Assembly: GCA_951640195.1 (NCBI GenBank)
Contig: OX621171.1
Coordinates: forward strand, 1,550,001-1,614,000
Direction: 5' to 3'
From: Porpolomopsis calyptriformis
Lineage: Eukaryota > Basidiomycota > Agaricomycetes > Agaricales > Hygrophoraceae
DNA length: 64,000 nucleotides
The stretch's first letter is position 1, and each line of letters starts with the position of its first letter. The notes beneath the pieces were generated by a model that saw nothing but the letters and a program-made list of their open reading frames with translations, searched no databases and had not been told where the DNA came from. This document shows positions 10,838-21,680 of this stretch, piece after piece. The translations under genes were made by a program, and so were the position numbers.

Positions 10838-11586
10838 CTGTCTCACTGCCGCTTTCCATGGCACTCAAAGGCTGCTGAATCATGCGGCGGCAGTTCTGAA
10901 GCTGCCGAAGCATCCCCCCACTGAAGTTGGAGCAGACATGTCTAGTTTTGCGATGCATCAAATGGAGCAGCTAGTTGCGCCATGGAGGGAGTCCATCTGG
11001 GGACTTATCACTGCCACTTTCTATTGCATTCAGGGTTGCTGAATCTCACTGAGGTGGTCCCAAGCTGCGCAACATCCCCCACTGAGGTTGGAGCAGACAT
11101 GTCTAGTTTGCGATGCATCAAATGGAGTAGCTAGGTGCGCCATGGAAGGGGTCCATCTGGGGACTTATGGCTGCCACTTTCCATTGCATTCAGGGTTGCT
11201 GAATTGCACAGAGGTGGTCCCAAGCTGCGCAACATCACTCACTAAAGTTGGAGCAGAAATGCCTAGTTTGTAATGCATCAAATAGACCAGCTAGTTGTGC
11301 CATGGAAGGGGTCTATCTGGGGACTTATTGCTGCCACTTTCCATTGCATTCATAGTTGCTGAATCTCACAAAGGTGGTCCCAAGCTGCCAAATATCACTC
11401 ACTGAGATTGGAGCAGAAATATCTAGTTTGCAATGCATAAAATGGAGCAGCTAGTTACACTATGGAAGGGGTCTATCTGGGGACTTATGGCTGCCACTTT
11501 CCATTGCATTCAGGGTTACCAAATCACACAGAGATGGTCCCAAGCTGCCAAACATCCCCCACTGAAGTTGGAGTAGACATGTCTAG
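10838..11586. repeat. 160-bp tandem repeat array, about 4.6 copies
   Basis: The phrase GGAGCAGACATGTCTAGTTT or a variant begins at 10929, 11090, 11250, 11410 and 11570, spacing 161, 160, 160 and 160 bases, with a partial unit upstream. Units differ mostly by C/T and G/A. No frame is conserved across units. The array stops exactly at the LTR beginning at 11587, so that LTR probably landed inside it. A short GC dinucleotide run and poly-A lie just upstream (10790-10830). Confidence 0.9.
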
Positions 11587-12562
11587 TGTTAGATAGCAGT
11601 GTAGAGTTGATTACAAGGTTTTACTTCAGGCTCTCAGTACAGGGTTTTAAAGAGTTGGTGGACTACTAATTTGGGGTGTTACTGAAAGAAACAGACTTAT
11701 CCTAAGTCTATCTGCTGCTAGCTTTATATACTAGCTATGTATGATTCATACTGACTATGTGTGAGTTGTAACGACTATAGATGAGTTATGTGGATAAGGA
11801 GAGTAATGGTAGACTAAATATAGATATGGCTTGGTCACCTTCTATTACTAAGCAGAGCTTGGGTAGCTAAGTGGTTATTGATGTAAACTGTCTGATGTAA
11901 ATAGGAATAGACAAGTCAAGGAGAGGGGGCAGAGTAGCTAATCAGTAACTCTGTCCCAACTGGGGCAGGGGTCTGCCAGGAGCTCGGTGGTTCGAGCCTG
12001 GCTCAAGCCAAGTGGTGCAAACCCACTTGGATTGACTGTGAGACTATGGATGCGGTCAGCACTCTAGAGGGTCTTCTGGCTGTCTAGGGTCAAACACCCA
12101 TGAGTTAGTCCATGGAAACGTATGCAGGAGTGGTAACTGTGGGTGGTGCCACTAGGTAACTGCATGAAATGACCTCGGGACCCTGGGGGAAAAACCCACG
12201 CCTGGCTAGGATCACTAACTAGCAGTAGAATATTGGGTAGGTCTCTAAGAGACCGACTGGTAACCTGTTCCCAGTTATAAATATATTGGGTACATGTATC
12301 AGGACTCCCTCGGTGGCATTGACCCCCTTTGAAAAGGGAGGGCCTTGGCCCGACAGCCGTGAGGCAAAACCGCTTAGGGGATGTACTCACTGAGGGTTAA
12401 TGAGTTGTCGTGGATTGGTCCCTGGTGTGCAACCAGGGGCCATTTTTCCACCGCGTCTGAGCACATTTGTTTGCTTGTTGCGGTATATAAATGCTGAATA
12501 CAAAAAAAAAAAAAAAAAAAAAAAAGACAAGTCAAGGAAAAAGAAAAAATATATCTCTGACA
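11587..12562 (-). mobile_element. LTR of gypsy E copy 2, interrupted by a SINE
   Basis: Same LTR as 5243-5641, starting TGTTAGATAGC on the plus strand and ending CTCTGACA at 12562; without the SINE and one duplication it is 360 bp. It lacks one of the two 40-bp units seen in copy 1. It is followed by about 800 bases of the family E 3' internal region, so it is a 3' LTR on the minus strand. Confidence 0.85.
11923..12525 (+). mobile_element. SINE copy 1 with poly(A) tail
   Basis: About 580 bp plus a 24-base poly(A) (12502-12525), flanked by a perfect 13-bp duplication GACAAGTCAAGGA (11910-11922 and 12526-12538). The 5' end has pol III promoter features: an A-box-like TAGCTAATCAGT near 11936 and a B box GGTTCGAGCC at 11989-11998. 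A second copy is at 51091-51685 in reverse. tRNA-like head, long unrelated body and poly(A) end fit a SINE mobilised by an unseen LINE. A 108-codon frame in both copies has no sign of being a gene. Confidence 0.88.
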
Positions 12563-13359
12563 TTCACCTCCACAAAAAGGAAATCCATTCTGAATTTTAA
12601 GATGTTCCTCTGAAGGGAAAGTAGCAGTGTTAAGGGGAGGTGTACAGGGCATGGCAGGAGTGGACAGAAGGGTGATGGGAGGGAAGAGCAATCCAGAGGG
12701 GGGATGAGTGGACAGATGTCAGATCACTAGGTATACTTTTCCTAGACTCTCCAGTAGATATCACCTTCTCTAACCACACCTCTAGCAGGGATCGCAAGCA
12801 GTACCCATTCATTAGGGAACAGCATCCAGTCCCTAGCTTGCACTGTTATAAGCTAGGGGTTGAAGTAGGTGTCCATCTGGGTTAAACTAGTAGTAATAGT
12901 TGTCTAGCTTCCAGGCACACTGCAACCAGGTTTCAGCCATCTCTCTACTCATCACTGCATTCTCCTTCAGGTCAAAGATCCTTTTGTACTTGGCATCCAT
13001 GATTGAGTGATAGCTATTCTCAGTAATATAGAGTTGCTCAGCAATGCGATGGATATGGTGCAAGATGGGGTCTTCAGGGATAGTGGGGGTGGTAATGTCA
13101 GATTTGTCCTGGTCCAGTATAACTATCAAAAGTTGGTGCCCAACTTGGTATACCTCTAGCCAATCTTTGAGTTGATTCTTCTTATTGTCAAAGTCTCTGC
13201 CCTTATTAAACATATACTAGTAATAGGTATAGTTGAGTTCACATTGACATACTCTAGAAATAAAGGGATATAGGTCTCAGGGCACCTGGAAAGGTGCTCA
13301 ACCTTGGTGAAGGGGAGCCCTCTATAGTTTTAGTTTCATCCTAGCTTATCAATAGTATC
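12563..13359 (-). pseudogene. Gypsy E copy 2: remnant of the accessory ORF and 3' region
   Basis: Colinear with 5642-6440 of copy 1. It keeps the helical domain (DNKKNQLKDWLEVYQVG, MDAKYKRIFDLKENAVMS, MAETWLQCAWKLD at about 13213-12887) but not the histone-like N-terminus, being cut at 13359 by another LTR. Stops are present. Comparison with copy 1 shows the domain is a real, shared coding region. Confidence 0.75.
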
Positions 13360-13726
13360 TGTTATATCAGCAGGTATCACTCAGGTTGCTTGGATGTAAG
13401 TCACAGAGAAGCTAGCATATAAACTAGTAGTGACAATGTTGAAGATCAAGACTAAGGGAAGTACAAGCAATCTGTGCTCTACTTATACTATCTGAGTCCT
13501 AATTATGATTGTGATCTCTAAGGTAACATTCCATGGAATGGCTGACAAATGCACAGCTATGCATAGCTACTGTGGAGTGACTGTGGAGTATGTCTTTATT
13601 AACCAATGGCATAATTGCCTCTAATCTATGAGACTATAAATAGAAGATTAGATAAAGGAAAGATAAGATAAGATCAAGAAATAATGAAAGTGGGCAGAAT
13701 GACAAGAAATTGAAGTGGCCATAACA
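13360..13726 (+). mobile_element. LTR-like block, 367 bp
   Basis: Begins TGTTATATCAG and ends GGCCATAACA, with a TATA-like GACTATAAATAG near 13631. Flanks GTATC and GTTAC do not form a clear duplication. It sits exactly where gypsy E copy 2 stops and the TPR pseudogene starts, so it may have joined two loci by recombination instead of simply inserting. Family unknown. Confidence 0.5.
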
Positions 13727-14560
13727 GTTACTCTACAATCAGGCATTAGCTGGTTTTGAGGACCATCCAGGTACCACCCACCCATTCATGCTTATATTGG
13801 CCAACAACCTCACTGGCATTTATGAGTTACAAGGATAATTCAACGAGGCTGAACCACTCTACAATTGGGCATTAGCTGGTTGCAAGGACATCTTGGTGCT
13901 GATCACCCATCCATGCTTTACATTGGTGAGTAACCTCATAACTCAAGGATGATACAACAAGACTGAACCACTCTTCAAGTGGGTGTTAGCTGGCAGAGGA
14001 AACATCTTGGCATTGACCACCCATTCACACTTGCACCAGCAAACAACCTCGCAGGTGTTTACAAGTCACAAGGACAATACAAGGAGGCTGAGTCACTCTA
14101 CAAGTGGGCAGATAGGACCATCTGGGTGCTGATCACCCTTTCATACTTAAGTTGGTGAGTAACCTTGCACTTCTTTATAAGGATGATATAACAAGGCTGA
14201 GACTCTCTACAATTGGGCATTAGCTGGGTGCAAGAACATCTTGGCACTAACTGCCCATCCATACTTACATTAGTGAGTAACCTTACAGATGTTTGCTACT
14301 CACAAGGACAATACAATGTGGCTAAATCACTCTTCAAGCAGGTGTTAGTGGGTAGAGAGGATCTGGGCACTAATCACCCACTCACACTTACATTAGTGAG
14401 CAACCTCACTCTTGTTTACAAGGATGATATGATGAAGCTGAGTTACTCTTCAAGCTGGCATTGGCTGGTTGCGAGGACTATCCAGGTACTGATCACCCAT
14501 CCACACTTATGTCAGCAAACAACCTCACTCTGGATTCAGACAAGTCTCAAGGGGTGTACA
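13727..14560 (+). pseudogene. TPR-repeat (kinesin-light-chain type) pseudogene
   Basis: Seven or so degenerate repeats of about 126 bases encode versions of A-L-A-G, D-H-P, L-V-S-N-L, V-Y-K, S-Q-G-Q-Y and A-E-P-L-Y, the 42-residue TPR pattern of kinesin light chain and of the C-termini of fungal NB-ARC/NACHT proteins. The frame shifts repeatedly and has stops in most repeats. No nucleotide-binding domain is visible nearby. Related TPR pieces lie at 24988-25812 and 57979-58215 on the other strand. Confidence 0.82.
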
Positions 14561-14783
14561 ATTGCATAGTTAAACTACAATACAATGAATGGTGATATAG
14601 TGTGTAATAAAAGGAGTGGTGATGATGTAGGGTGTACAGCTAAGTGGCAAAACAAATACAATGATGGAATGACATAGCAAAGCACATACATGTAATAATG
14701 TTAATGGAACAAAGAATGGGGGTGTAGTGGTTTTGTAGGGTGAATGGTGTGACAATGAGTGTGTATATAGTAAAAGAGCATGT

Positions 14784-17700
14784 TCACACCTTATTGAAGG
14801 TCTCAGAACCATTCTCTATTGTGGAAGCTATTAGAAAGATGGCTTGGTGCAACCAGAGGTCAAATCCAGTGACAATGTTAGGATTGTCAGGGACCTCAGC
14901 CTCAAGAAGATCAATGAGACCAAGAGTGACAGCAAGTTCAGCATAATGGCCACATGAATGGAAATAGAGTGGTTGAGCAGGTGTCTGTTGTTGCATTCAA
15001 CTTGAATCTAATCTGAGATCTTGAAGTAACCTAGAACATACCTTCCAATCTGCTGCTGCTGTCACAGGTCATATATGCTCACTGGTGAGAGATTGTACAA
15101 ATTAAATCTGTGTATAGCAGTATCAAAAGTCAGGGTGCAGGATGTAATAGACACGATGACACTCACTTCCATCTTCTGAGGTGGTGAATCAAGGAAAATG
15201 GTGCCTATCATATGTGACTTGAATTGGTGAGCACAAAAAGTGATATCTATTTTCACCTCTTCTCACTTTGCAAAAGGGATCAATTCATTGAAGTGTTTGC
15301 AGTCTGGATGGCCAGCTCCATTCAAGTAATGGCCTAGGTGTTTCATGAATTGTTGGGACAGTACATCTAGCTGAGGCTTATCAGCTAGTGCACCTGGTTC
15401 AAGTCCTTAACTAGACCACTCTGTGGGAAGGATGTCATTGTGCAGAATTAGCTTAAAATGGACAAGCTCAAGAACTTGGGTAGGATTGATGATGTGACAG
15501 GTGTACAGTTCTTTTAGTAATGATAAACCAAATGGACCACGAAATGCCTACAGAGCATGGTTATTAGGAGTTATTATGTACTAAGGAAATATGCACAGAT
15601 GAAACATCAGGGACTAAATCATCAATTTTGATATGCAGTCCTTCATCAAATGCTTTGACCTCTGATGTCTCTGCTGGTCCAACTAGGGTGCTAAAAAAAA
15701 CTTCAGACCTCAGCTGCTGCAACTAGGCTAGAGTGTAGTCAGTAATGTCATAGTGCTGTATGTGTTTAGTCTTAGGATATATCTTGTGTGAGCTGCCTCA
15801 TACCTTGATGCTAAGATTACTCAACAACATTGAGTTGTTCTGAGATCAAGGTACTGGTAAATTATCCATTGGCCAGTCTGAAAATGATTTTGCTGTTTCA
15901 GGGGCAACAGGGGCAATAAAGTCTTGATCCTCAAGAATTTGATTGCTTTGCAGGACACTTGCAAGAAGGAATGGTGAGACTGGATCGGGAGTTATACCAT
16001 GAAATATTGATATCATAATAAGCATTGCATATGCTTTGATTTGTGTTTGGCATAGTAGTGATGTCTCACAATGTGGTGCCAGGGAAAAGTATATCTCATC
16101 TAGTCCACTTCACCAGTATCATTCATTCACAAGCATGTTCTTGATGGTTGCTTCTAAGACAATGTGGACAACACCTTCCCCAGTGCCTTCCCCACTGTAT
16201 GCAGATAATTAGATACCAGTAAATTCAAACTTTAAATGATACTCACACAATAAAGGTAACATTATAGTCAAAAAACATGCCAGCAATTGATGAACTGGGT
16301 TAAATCTTAACCCCCAATTCAGTGTGGTGCTTACGACTAAGATTGGCTTTCCCAGAGTGAACAGCAAGAACAAACTCGAAAAGAGCCTCTGCAGTAGCAT
16401 CCACATTTTCTGCCTTTAAAAAAATTGGCCTCCTTTATTACACTTTTCAAGGTCAGCTTGCACCTGAAGCTGCCAAGAATCTAGTGACATAAGATATGAG
16501 TGATTAGGAAAGGATAATAGAGAGGGTATGTTGGTGGCTGAAAACTGTGGTGGCAAATTGCAAGTGAGAAAAAGTGCCTTGTAGATAGGTGGTGGAGTTG
16601 GGGAATTGCGAGGTGATAGAATAAATAATGGCTGGTTCCTGCAGTGAGCATAACTAAAAGTAGCTTTAGTATCACTAGGAAGCATCAAGGGTGGGGTTGC
16701 TATCAGGATAGATGGTGATGGAGGACAATTATCAGCACATCCTAGCTCTTTACTAGGTTCCTCTGGCAAACAGGCACTTCAAAAATTAGCAAATACTCTA
16801 GCATAGAAGCAGGGGTGCAGCACTTGTGAACCTAGTGCAATAGGTCCCTTCAGCAAACTGAAGCTTGGTGCTGTGTCAAGAGTGATGAGTTTTGCAAGAG
16901 AACAATAAGAAATGACATACTAATAAATAGTAATGGATGGTCTTCAATATTTGGAAGCTTGTGCAAGTCCTTTCCAGCTGTGCTCTTCGCCCCAGAAAAC
17001 AGTTCATGCCACATCATGAGATGATATGGGATAACTGAATTTGAGATTGTGTAATATACCCCAGAGTTAGGGTATGATTTGCAATTCCCAAAGGTTACCA
17101 ATTTCCATGAGAGGCAATAAAAATCAGCCTGCTCAGATGTCTGTCCAGGGGAGGGGAATGTTGGTGGTCAGCAAGACTCAGGCATTTCGAGAAAATAAGT
17201 TGCAAGGTGTTAGTTGATTGAGTTATTTAGAAATTTGGTTGCATTATCGGAAGGAAGGGCATCAGTGTTAACAAAGATCATTAGGTTATGGGATAGTAGG
17301 TGGTTAATCATTTCAGGTAGGTGTTCTGAGTAAATTTGATTTAAAAAGTATTAATCTAGCTGAACACTAGTCACAGGTGATAGCTACAAAGGCAACAAGT
17401 CATTTATACCAGTGAGTATGCAATGAATACCTTGTCACCCACTAGATTGGCAATGATTGCAATATTAAACTTATAATTCTTTAAAAGGTCATTCATTGAT
17501 GTTGTGTTATGGTTCATGCGCCCATTGGTTCAATGTGAACCATGAGTTAAAGATGTGGTGGGAGTAACTCTGCAGTATCAGGTCATGGCATTAACACATC
17601 GCCCATTAGTGGAGGTATTAGTATCTGGTAGTTGCAGTGGTTCCCATATTGGAAATGGGGCTGGGGCTAGTATTTTTGTTGTTGGTTGTTCAGAACCTTG

Positions 17701-18155
17701 GGGAGCATTCACACTGGCAGTTTGAACACTGTTGATTATCAGAGTAACATGGTAACAACGATTTATGCACCTAGAATGAGCTAACCAAGTTTGGCCACAC
17801 ACACAAAGTGTACATGGGGAAACAGTAAGAGAATCCTAGCACATGGTTGTCTGAGTGTTTTACAAGCAATATAAACTTGCAGCCTTACAGTACGGAAGGA
17901 TGGACATCTTGTTTCGGAGCATCCTCCTTTAGGTGGTAATGGTATATCGGGTGCAGTGGGACTTGTTGAATGGGTATTTTCAGGATGTGCACAGAGGCAG
18001 AGACATTGGCCAATAGGTATACCCTGCAAGTTAATAGTTCAAGTGTTTATGTCAAGACTATGTGTGAGCATACACACCATCTGATTGGGCACTGGTATGA
18101 ACTTGGCACAGTGCTCTCCACCTTCTCTACAATGTGAACAGTTATATCTTTGCAT
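14784..18155 (-). pseudogene. Unknown multi-exon gene with Cys-rich N-terminus, decayed
   Basis: An ATG at 18155 starts MQRYNCSHCREGGEHC and runs to a GT donor near 18086. Later exons read CLCLCAHPENTHS, GGCSETRCPSFRT and SPCTLCVCGQTWLAHS, so the N-terminus has many paired Cys and His that could bind zinc. Further exons give a Pro-rich middle (near 16700) and a conserved-looking C-terminal part (IDITFCAHQFKSHMIGTIFL near 15250; YFHSCGHYAELAVTLGLIDL near 14970). In-frame TGA and other breaks show it is not intact. I do not recognise the family; it may be a transposon companion gene because of its neighbours. Exon limits are approximate. Confidence 0.45.
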
Positions 18156-18931
18156 TTTATAAGTTATAAGTGGGGTGAGAAACAGCAAATATTAAAAGTG
18201 GAGGAGGGTCACAGATGGGACAGAAGAAAGTGTACAAATATGGGGTGACAGATGCATGGTCAAAGCAATAGTAGAGACAAACCAGATATCTTTTCACATT
18301 GGTTTTATCATACAGGTTAGACATTAGCTAAGAAAACCTGTTTGCATCATTCCCTAGTACTTAACTGTCAGGACCGAGGTTCCAAGGGGGTTCTCTGGGC
18401 CTAACACAACACAATCTAGGTTTGACAAGTGTTCCAAAGGACAGTTGGATTCAAGACAGAACCACAGTATGTAGACAAGTAAGTCAAAACTAGAGTAGTC
18501 TACTATAAAATGTGTATATTATATATGTGTAGTAAATAAAGGGATTTTATGAAGGACTAAGAGGAACGAACATCTAAGGGTCATAAGGACCTTGTATGTA
18601 AGGGGAAGTCATCTTCAATATAGCCTTCAAAGGGGACTCTAACAGAATGTATAGGATGAAAAGTAGAAAGGGAAGAAAGGGACCATTATAGATGGTCCGA
18701 ATGGTGGAGTGGCTCAGAGTGCGCAGGACGAGTGCACTCGGATGGCACACGGCTTTAGGGATTCCAATGAACCAATTTTGGAATGAATCCGATCAGTAGA
18801 TCTTGAGTTATCTTTGGTTTAGTAGTTTGTTAGATAAACCGTGATAAGTGTGCAGGACAAGTACACTCAGATCACGCAAGATGATATGACATCATCCAAA
18901 GGTGCACGAAATGAGTGTGTTCAGATGATGC
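18156..18931. other. No gene seen; AT-rich spacer with short degenerate repeats
   Basis: A possible LTR start TGTCAGGACCGAGG lies at about 18366 but no partner end was found. Between about 18710 and 18930 a phrase like GTGCGCAGGACGAGTGCACT recurs three times in decayed form. The sequence continues after gypsy C1 (24988 on) with GGGTTCGAGATT, which resembles a pol III B box, so a SINE-like relic split by C1 is possible but unproved. Confidence 0.25.
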
Positions 18932-19178
18932 TGTTAGGTCCAAAGTTTTGGAGTTGAATTCGGAGATCCGAGATGGATAAACGACGGGACTTAGTCGATA
19001 TTCTGTCTACAGATACAGGGGAAAAAATGCAGTACTTATATACCTGCTAGATAATTATATCTGAGACATAGTGATGACAGAGGACAGAAACATGTGAAAA
19101 GTACAGAGTGTTCAGAGTTGTTGGAGTAATTGGAGTTCATCGGAATTCATCGGAGTTCATTGGAACTGGGATATAACA
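18932..19178 (-). repeat. Gypsy C1 3' LTR
   Basis: 247 bp, sense strand TGTTATATCCC to CCTAACA. It is 10 bp shorter than its partner through loss of TCATAAGTAG near 19078. The sense strand purine run AAGAGGGAGATAC directly precedes it. Confidence 0.92.
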
Positions 19179-19347
19179 GTATCTCCCTCTTAAGGGTGAG
19201 CCCTTGAGACCGCATATTGGACTTGACCATATTTGGTAATGACCAAAAAATCGGAGTTTCGGAATGTGGTGGATTTCGGAGAATCATCGGAGTTTGAAAT
19301 CGGAACATATATAATAAGGTCCAGTGAATCACTCTTCTTCATTAACA

Positions 19348-20125
19348 ATGCCTACTCGCAATGAGATCAAAGCCCAACTTGCACAACTGCAAGTTTTACT
19401 CAAAAATGAAGAACAATGAGAGTGCGAGGAAGCAGAGGAGGCCCGGAGGGTGGAGGAAGAGCGTTGGTTGGCAGAGGAGCGACGGGCGGCCAGAAAGGCG
19501 GCCAAGGCTGCAAAAAGGGAGGCAGCAAGGAGGGCGAAGGAGGCGGCTCAAATAGCAGAGCCAGTGGAGCAGGTGGAGATGGCGGCAGAGGAAAGATCGG
19601 GGCAAGAGGCCTTGATCACACGGCCGTAAGTATTTTCTTTTTTATCCGCTTTATTCCAGAGTTGACCGGAGTTCGTTTAGGAGAACTCCGTGCAAGCCTT
19701 GCATCAAGAAAGGGAGTGCAGAGGGGTGTGTGTGGCTGACTGGACAGGGGAAGGCCCAGAGTTGTACCACCTGCCAACAGGTAAAGGCCAAATGCTGGGT
19801 TGGGGAAGAACCAGGAAAAAGGAAACGCATCTGGAGTGCCACGGAGGAACTAGAGCACAGAGGAAAAAGGCGACGAGGAAATGCGGAGTCGTCAGAGGTG
19901 GCGAATTTGAGGGAGGAGTTGCAAGGAGTTCGGGGGGAGATGAAGAAGATGAGAATAGAGATGAGGAGAATGAGGGAGTCCATGGAAAGGACTGAGGAGT
20001 TGTTAGATGGAGATTACAAGGATGGTGGAGAAAGCGGAGAAAGTTCGGAGGTGTCGGAGGAGTCAGAGATGTTGGAGGAAGAAATGCCCATAAGGGATGT
20101 AGAGATAGTCCCTTCAATGGAATAG
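19348..20125 (+). pseudogene. Antisense accessory gene of gypsy C1: coiled coil and zinc cluster
   Basis: ATG at 19348; exon 1 to 19625, a 34-bp GT-AG intron (19626-19659), exon 2 to TAG at 20123-20125. Exon 1 encodes an Ala/Glu/Arg-rich coiled coil. Exon 2 opens with C-X2-C-X8-C-X11-C-X2-C-X6-C (TPCKPCIKKG, then SCTTCQQVKAKCW), close to the fungal Zn(II)2Cys6 pattern, then a basic stretch (GKRKR, RGKRRRG), a second Glu/Arg coiled coil and an acidic Ser-rich tail. The only break is TGA at codon 24, where CGA is expected; the same TGA is in gypsy C2. The gene runs opposite to gag-pol and ends just before it. DNA binding is inferred from the zinc pattern. Confidence 0.72.
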
Positions 20126-20171
20126 ATAATGATTTTTGAATTGAAGAAAAAATAAATAAGAGCGAAAGAAA

Positions 20172-21668
20172 TCAATAGTCAGGTCCGGGTTTCTCTGGAT
20201 AAGTGGAGTGGAACTCCGAGATGAGTTCCAAAGCATGTCCTAGCTCAGTAGCGAGGATCCATGAGGTTTCTTCGTCGGTACCTTCATAGCCTTCCCAACA
20301 AACCAAATACAATAATTTGCATAAGTGATGCCTATTATCAATTTTTGAGTCTAGGATTTTGGAGATCTCAAACTCCGGTTCTCCGTCTATGATTACCAGA
20401 GGAGGCAGAGGTTGTACTTAGTTCAGAATCATATTCGGTGAGGCTGGTTCCAACTGTGATACATGAAAGACAGGATGGATAGCTTTCATAGAACTAGGCA
20501 AATGGAGAGTATAGGAATGGGTTCCAACTCAGGCAATGACCTTGAAAGGACCTAAGTTCTTCTCTGAGAGTTTTTTGGAGGGTCTGGTAGTTCGGAAAAA
20601 CTTGGCCTTTATGAAGGCTTGAGTTCCTATTTCAAAATCAGGGGCCAGAATGCGCTTTAAGTCAGCGTAGTACTGATAATGCTTTTGAGCTTCGGAGATG
20701 GTATTTCGGAGTTCGGAGTGGAGTTTGTCCAAATCAACAGCTAGTTCTCTGGCTTGAACAGAAGTAAGATCGCGCTTAGGGTGTACTGAAATATTTGGAT
20801 AATAACCCTTGTTAGCGAAAAAAGGGGATATCCCAGTAGTAGCATTCAGAGTGTTGTTATATGCAAATTCTGCAATAGCCAGGAGATGGGGCCAGTTGTC
20901 CTGTTGATAGTTACAATACATCCATAGGTATTGCTCCAAGGTTTGATTGACTCATTCAGTTTGTCCATCACCTTCTGGATGATACCTGGAGGTAAAATGG
21001 AGATGAATGTCAAGGACTTTACCCAATGACCGGAAAAAGTGGGAGACGAATTCCAAGCCTCAGTCACAGGTGACATGTGAGGGAACTCCATGTTTGGAGA
21101 ATACATGGACAAGGAAAAGTTGAGCAAGTTGAGGAGCAGTGATAGTATCGAAGGTTGGTATGAAAATAGCTTGTTTGGAGAATCGATCAACAACAACAAG
21201 AATAGCAGAGAATCCATTGGAGTTAGGGAGTTGCTCGATGAAATCCATGGAGATGGAATTCCAAGGCTTCTCCCGAATTGGGAGTTGCTTGAGCAAACCA
21301 TAAGGTCGATGGCGAGGGACTTTGGACCTAGTGCACATAGTACAGGAGTTACAGTAATCCTTTACAAAGGTCCGGAGTTTAGGCCATGTGTATTCTCGTT
21401 GGATCAATTCAAGCATTTTGTTTTGACCAAAATGACCAGCAATTGGATGATCATGTTTCATACGCAAAATTTGAAGTCGTAAGTCATCTAAGTCAGGTAC
21501 ATAGATATGACCATCATGATGAAGGAAACTGGAAGTGTCGATAGCCCATTGGAGATCGGAGTTGGCATCGGAGTTGGCATCAGAGTTGGACTCCGCAACC
21601 CTCAGGTGCTCCATAGCCACTGGATCTAATAAGGATAAAGCTCGTAGGGACAAAGCCAGTTGCTCCAA
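20172..21668 (-). pseudogene. Gypsy C1 integrase with chromodomain
   Basis: From 21668 down: HHCC (MKHDHPIAGHFG, CNSCTMC), core with SMDFIEQLPNS, then VTCD with its Arg codon now TGA, PEGDGQTE with its Arg also TGA, then AEFAYNNTLNATTGISPFF, a GPF-type region (EKNLGPFKVIA) and a chromodomain ending at a TGA at 20172-20174. The DDE residues are present. Three of the breaks are TGA for CGA. Nearly the same as the gypsy C2 copy at 30537-32033. A 130-codon frame on the plus strand (21090-21482) is a shadow, found in both copies because the coding strand is conserved. Confidence 0.92.
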
Positions 21669-21680
21669 GGTAAAAACTGG

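Noticed and set aside
13727..14560. Possible CRISPR-like or satellite array
   Set aside because: The repeats are coding-type 126-base TPR units that diverge as protein repeats do; there are no spacer-repeat alternations.
18690..18780. tRNA-like sequence near GTGGAGTGGCTCAGAG
   Set aside because: No cloverleaf could be drawn and the only B-box-like motif lies about 240 bases away once gypsy C1 is removed.
21090..21482. A 130-codon plus-strand frame also present in gypsy C2 (30723-31115, minus)
   Set aside because: It is antisense to a conserved integrase; the true coding strand explains the conservation and the frame has no start context or motif.
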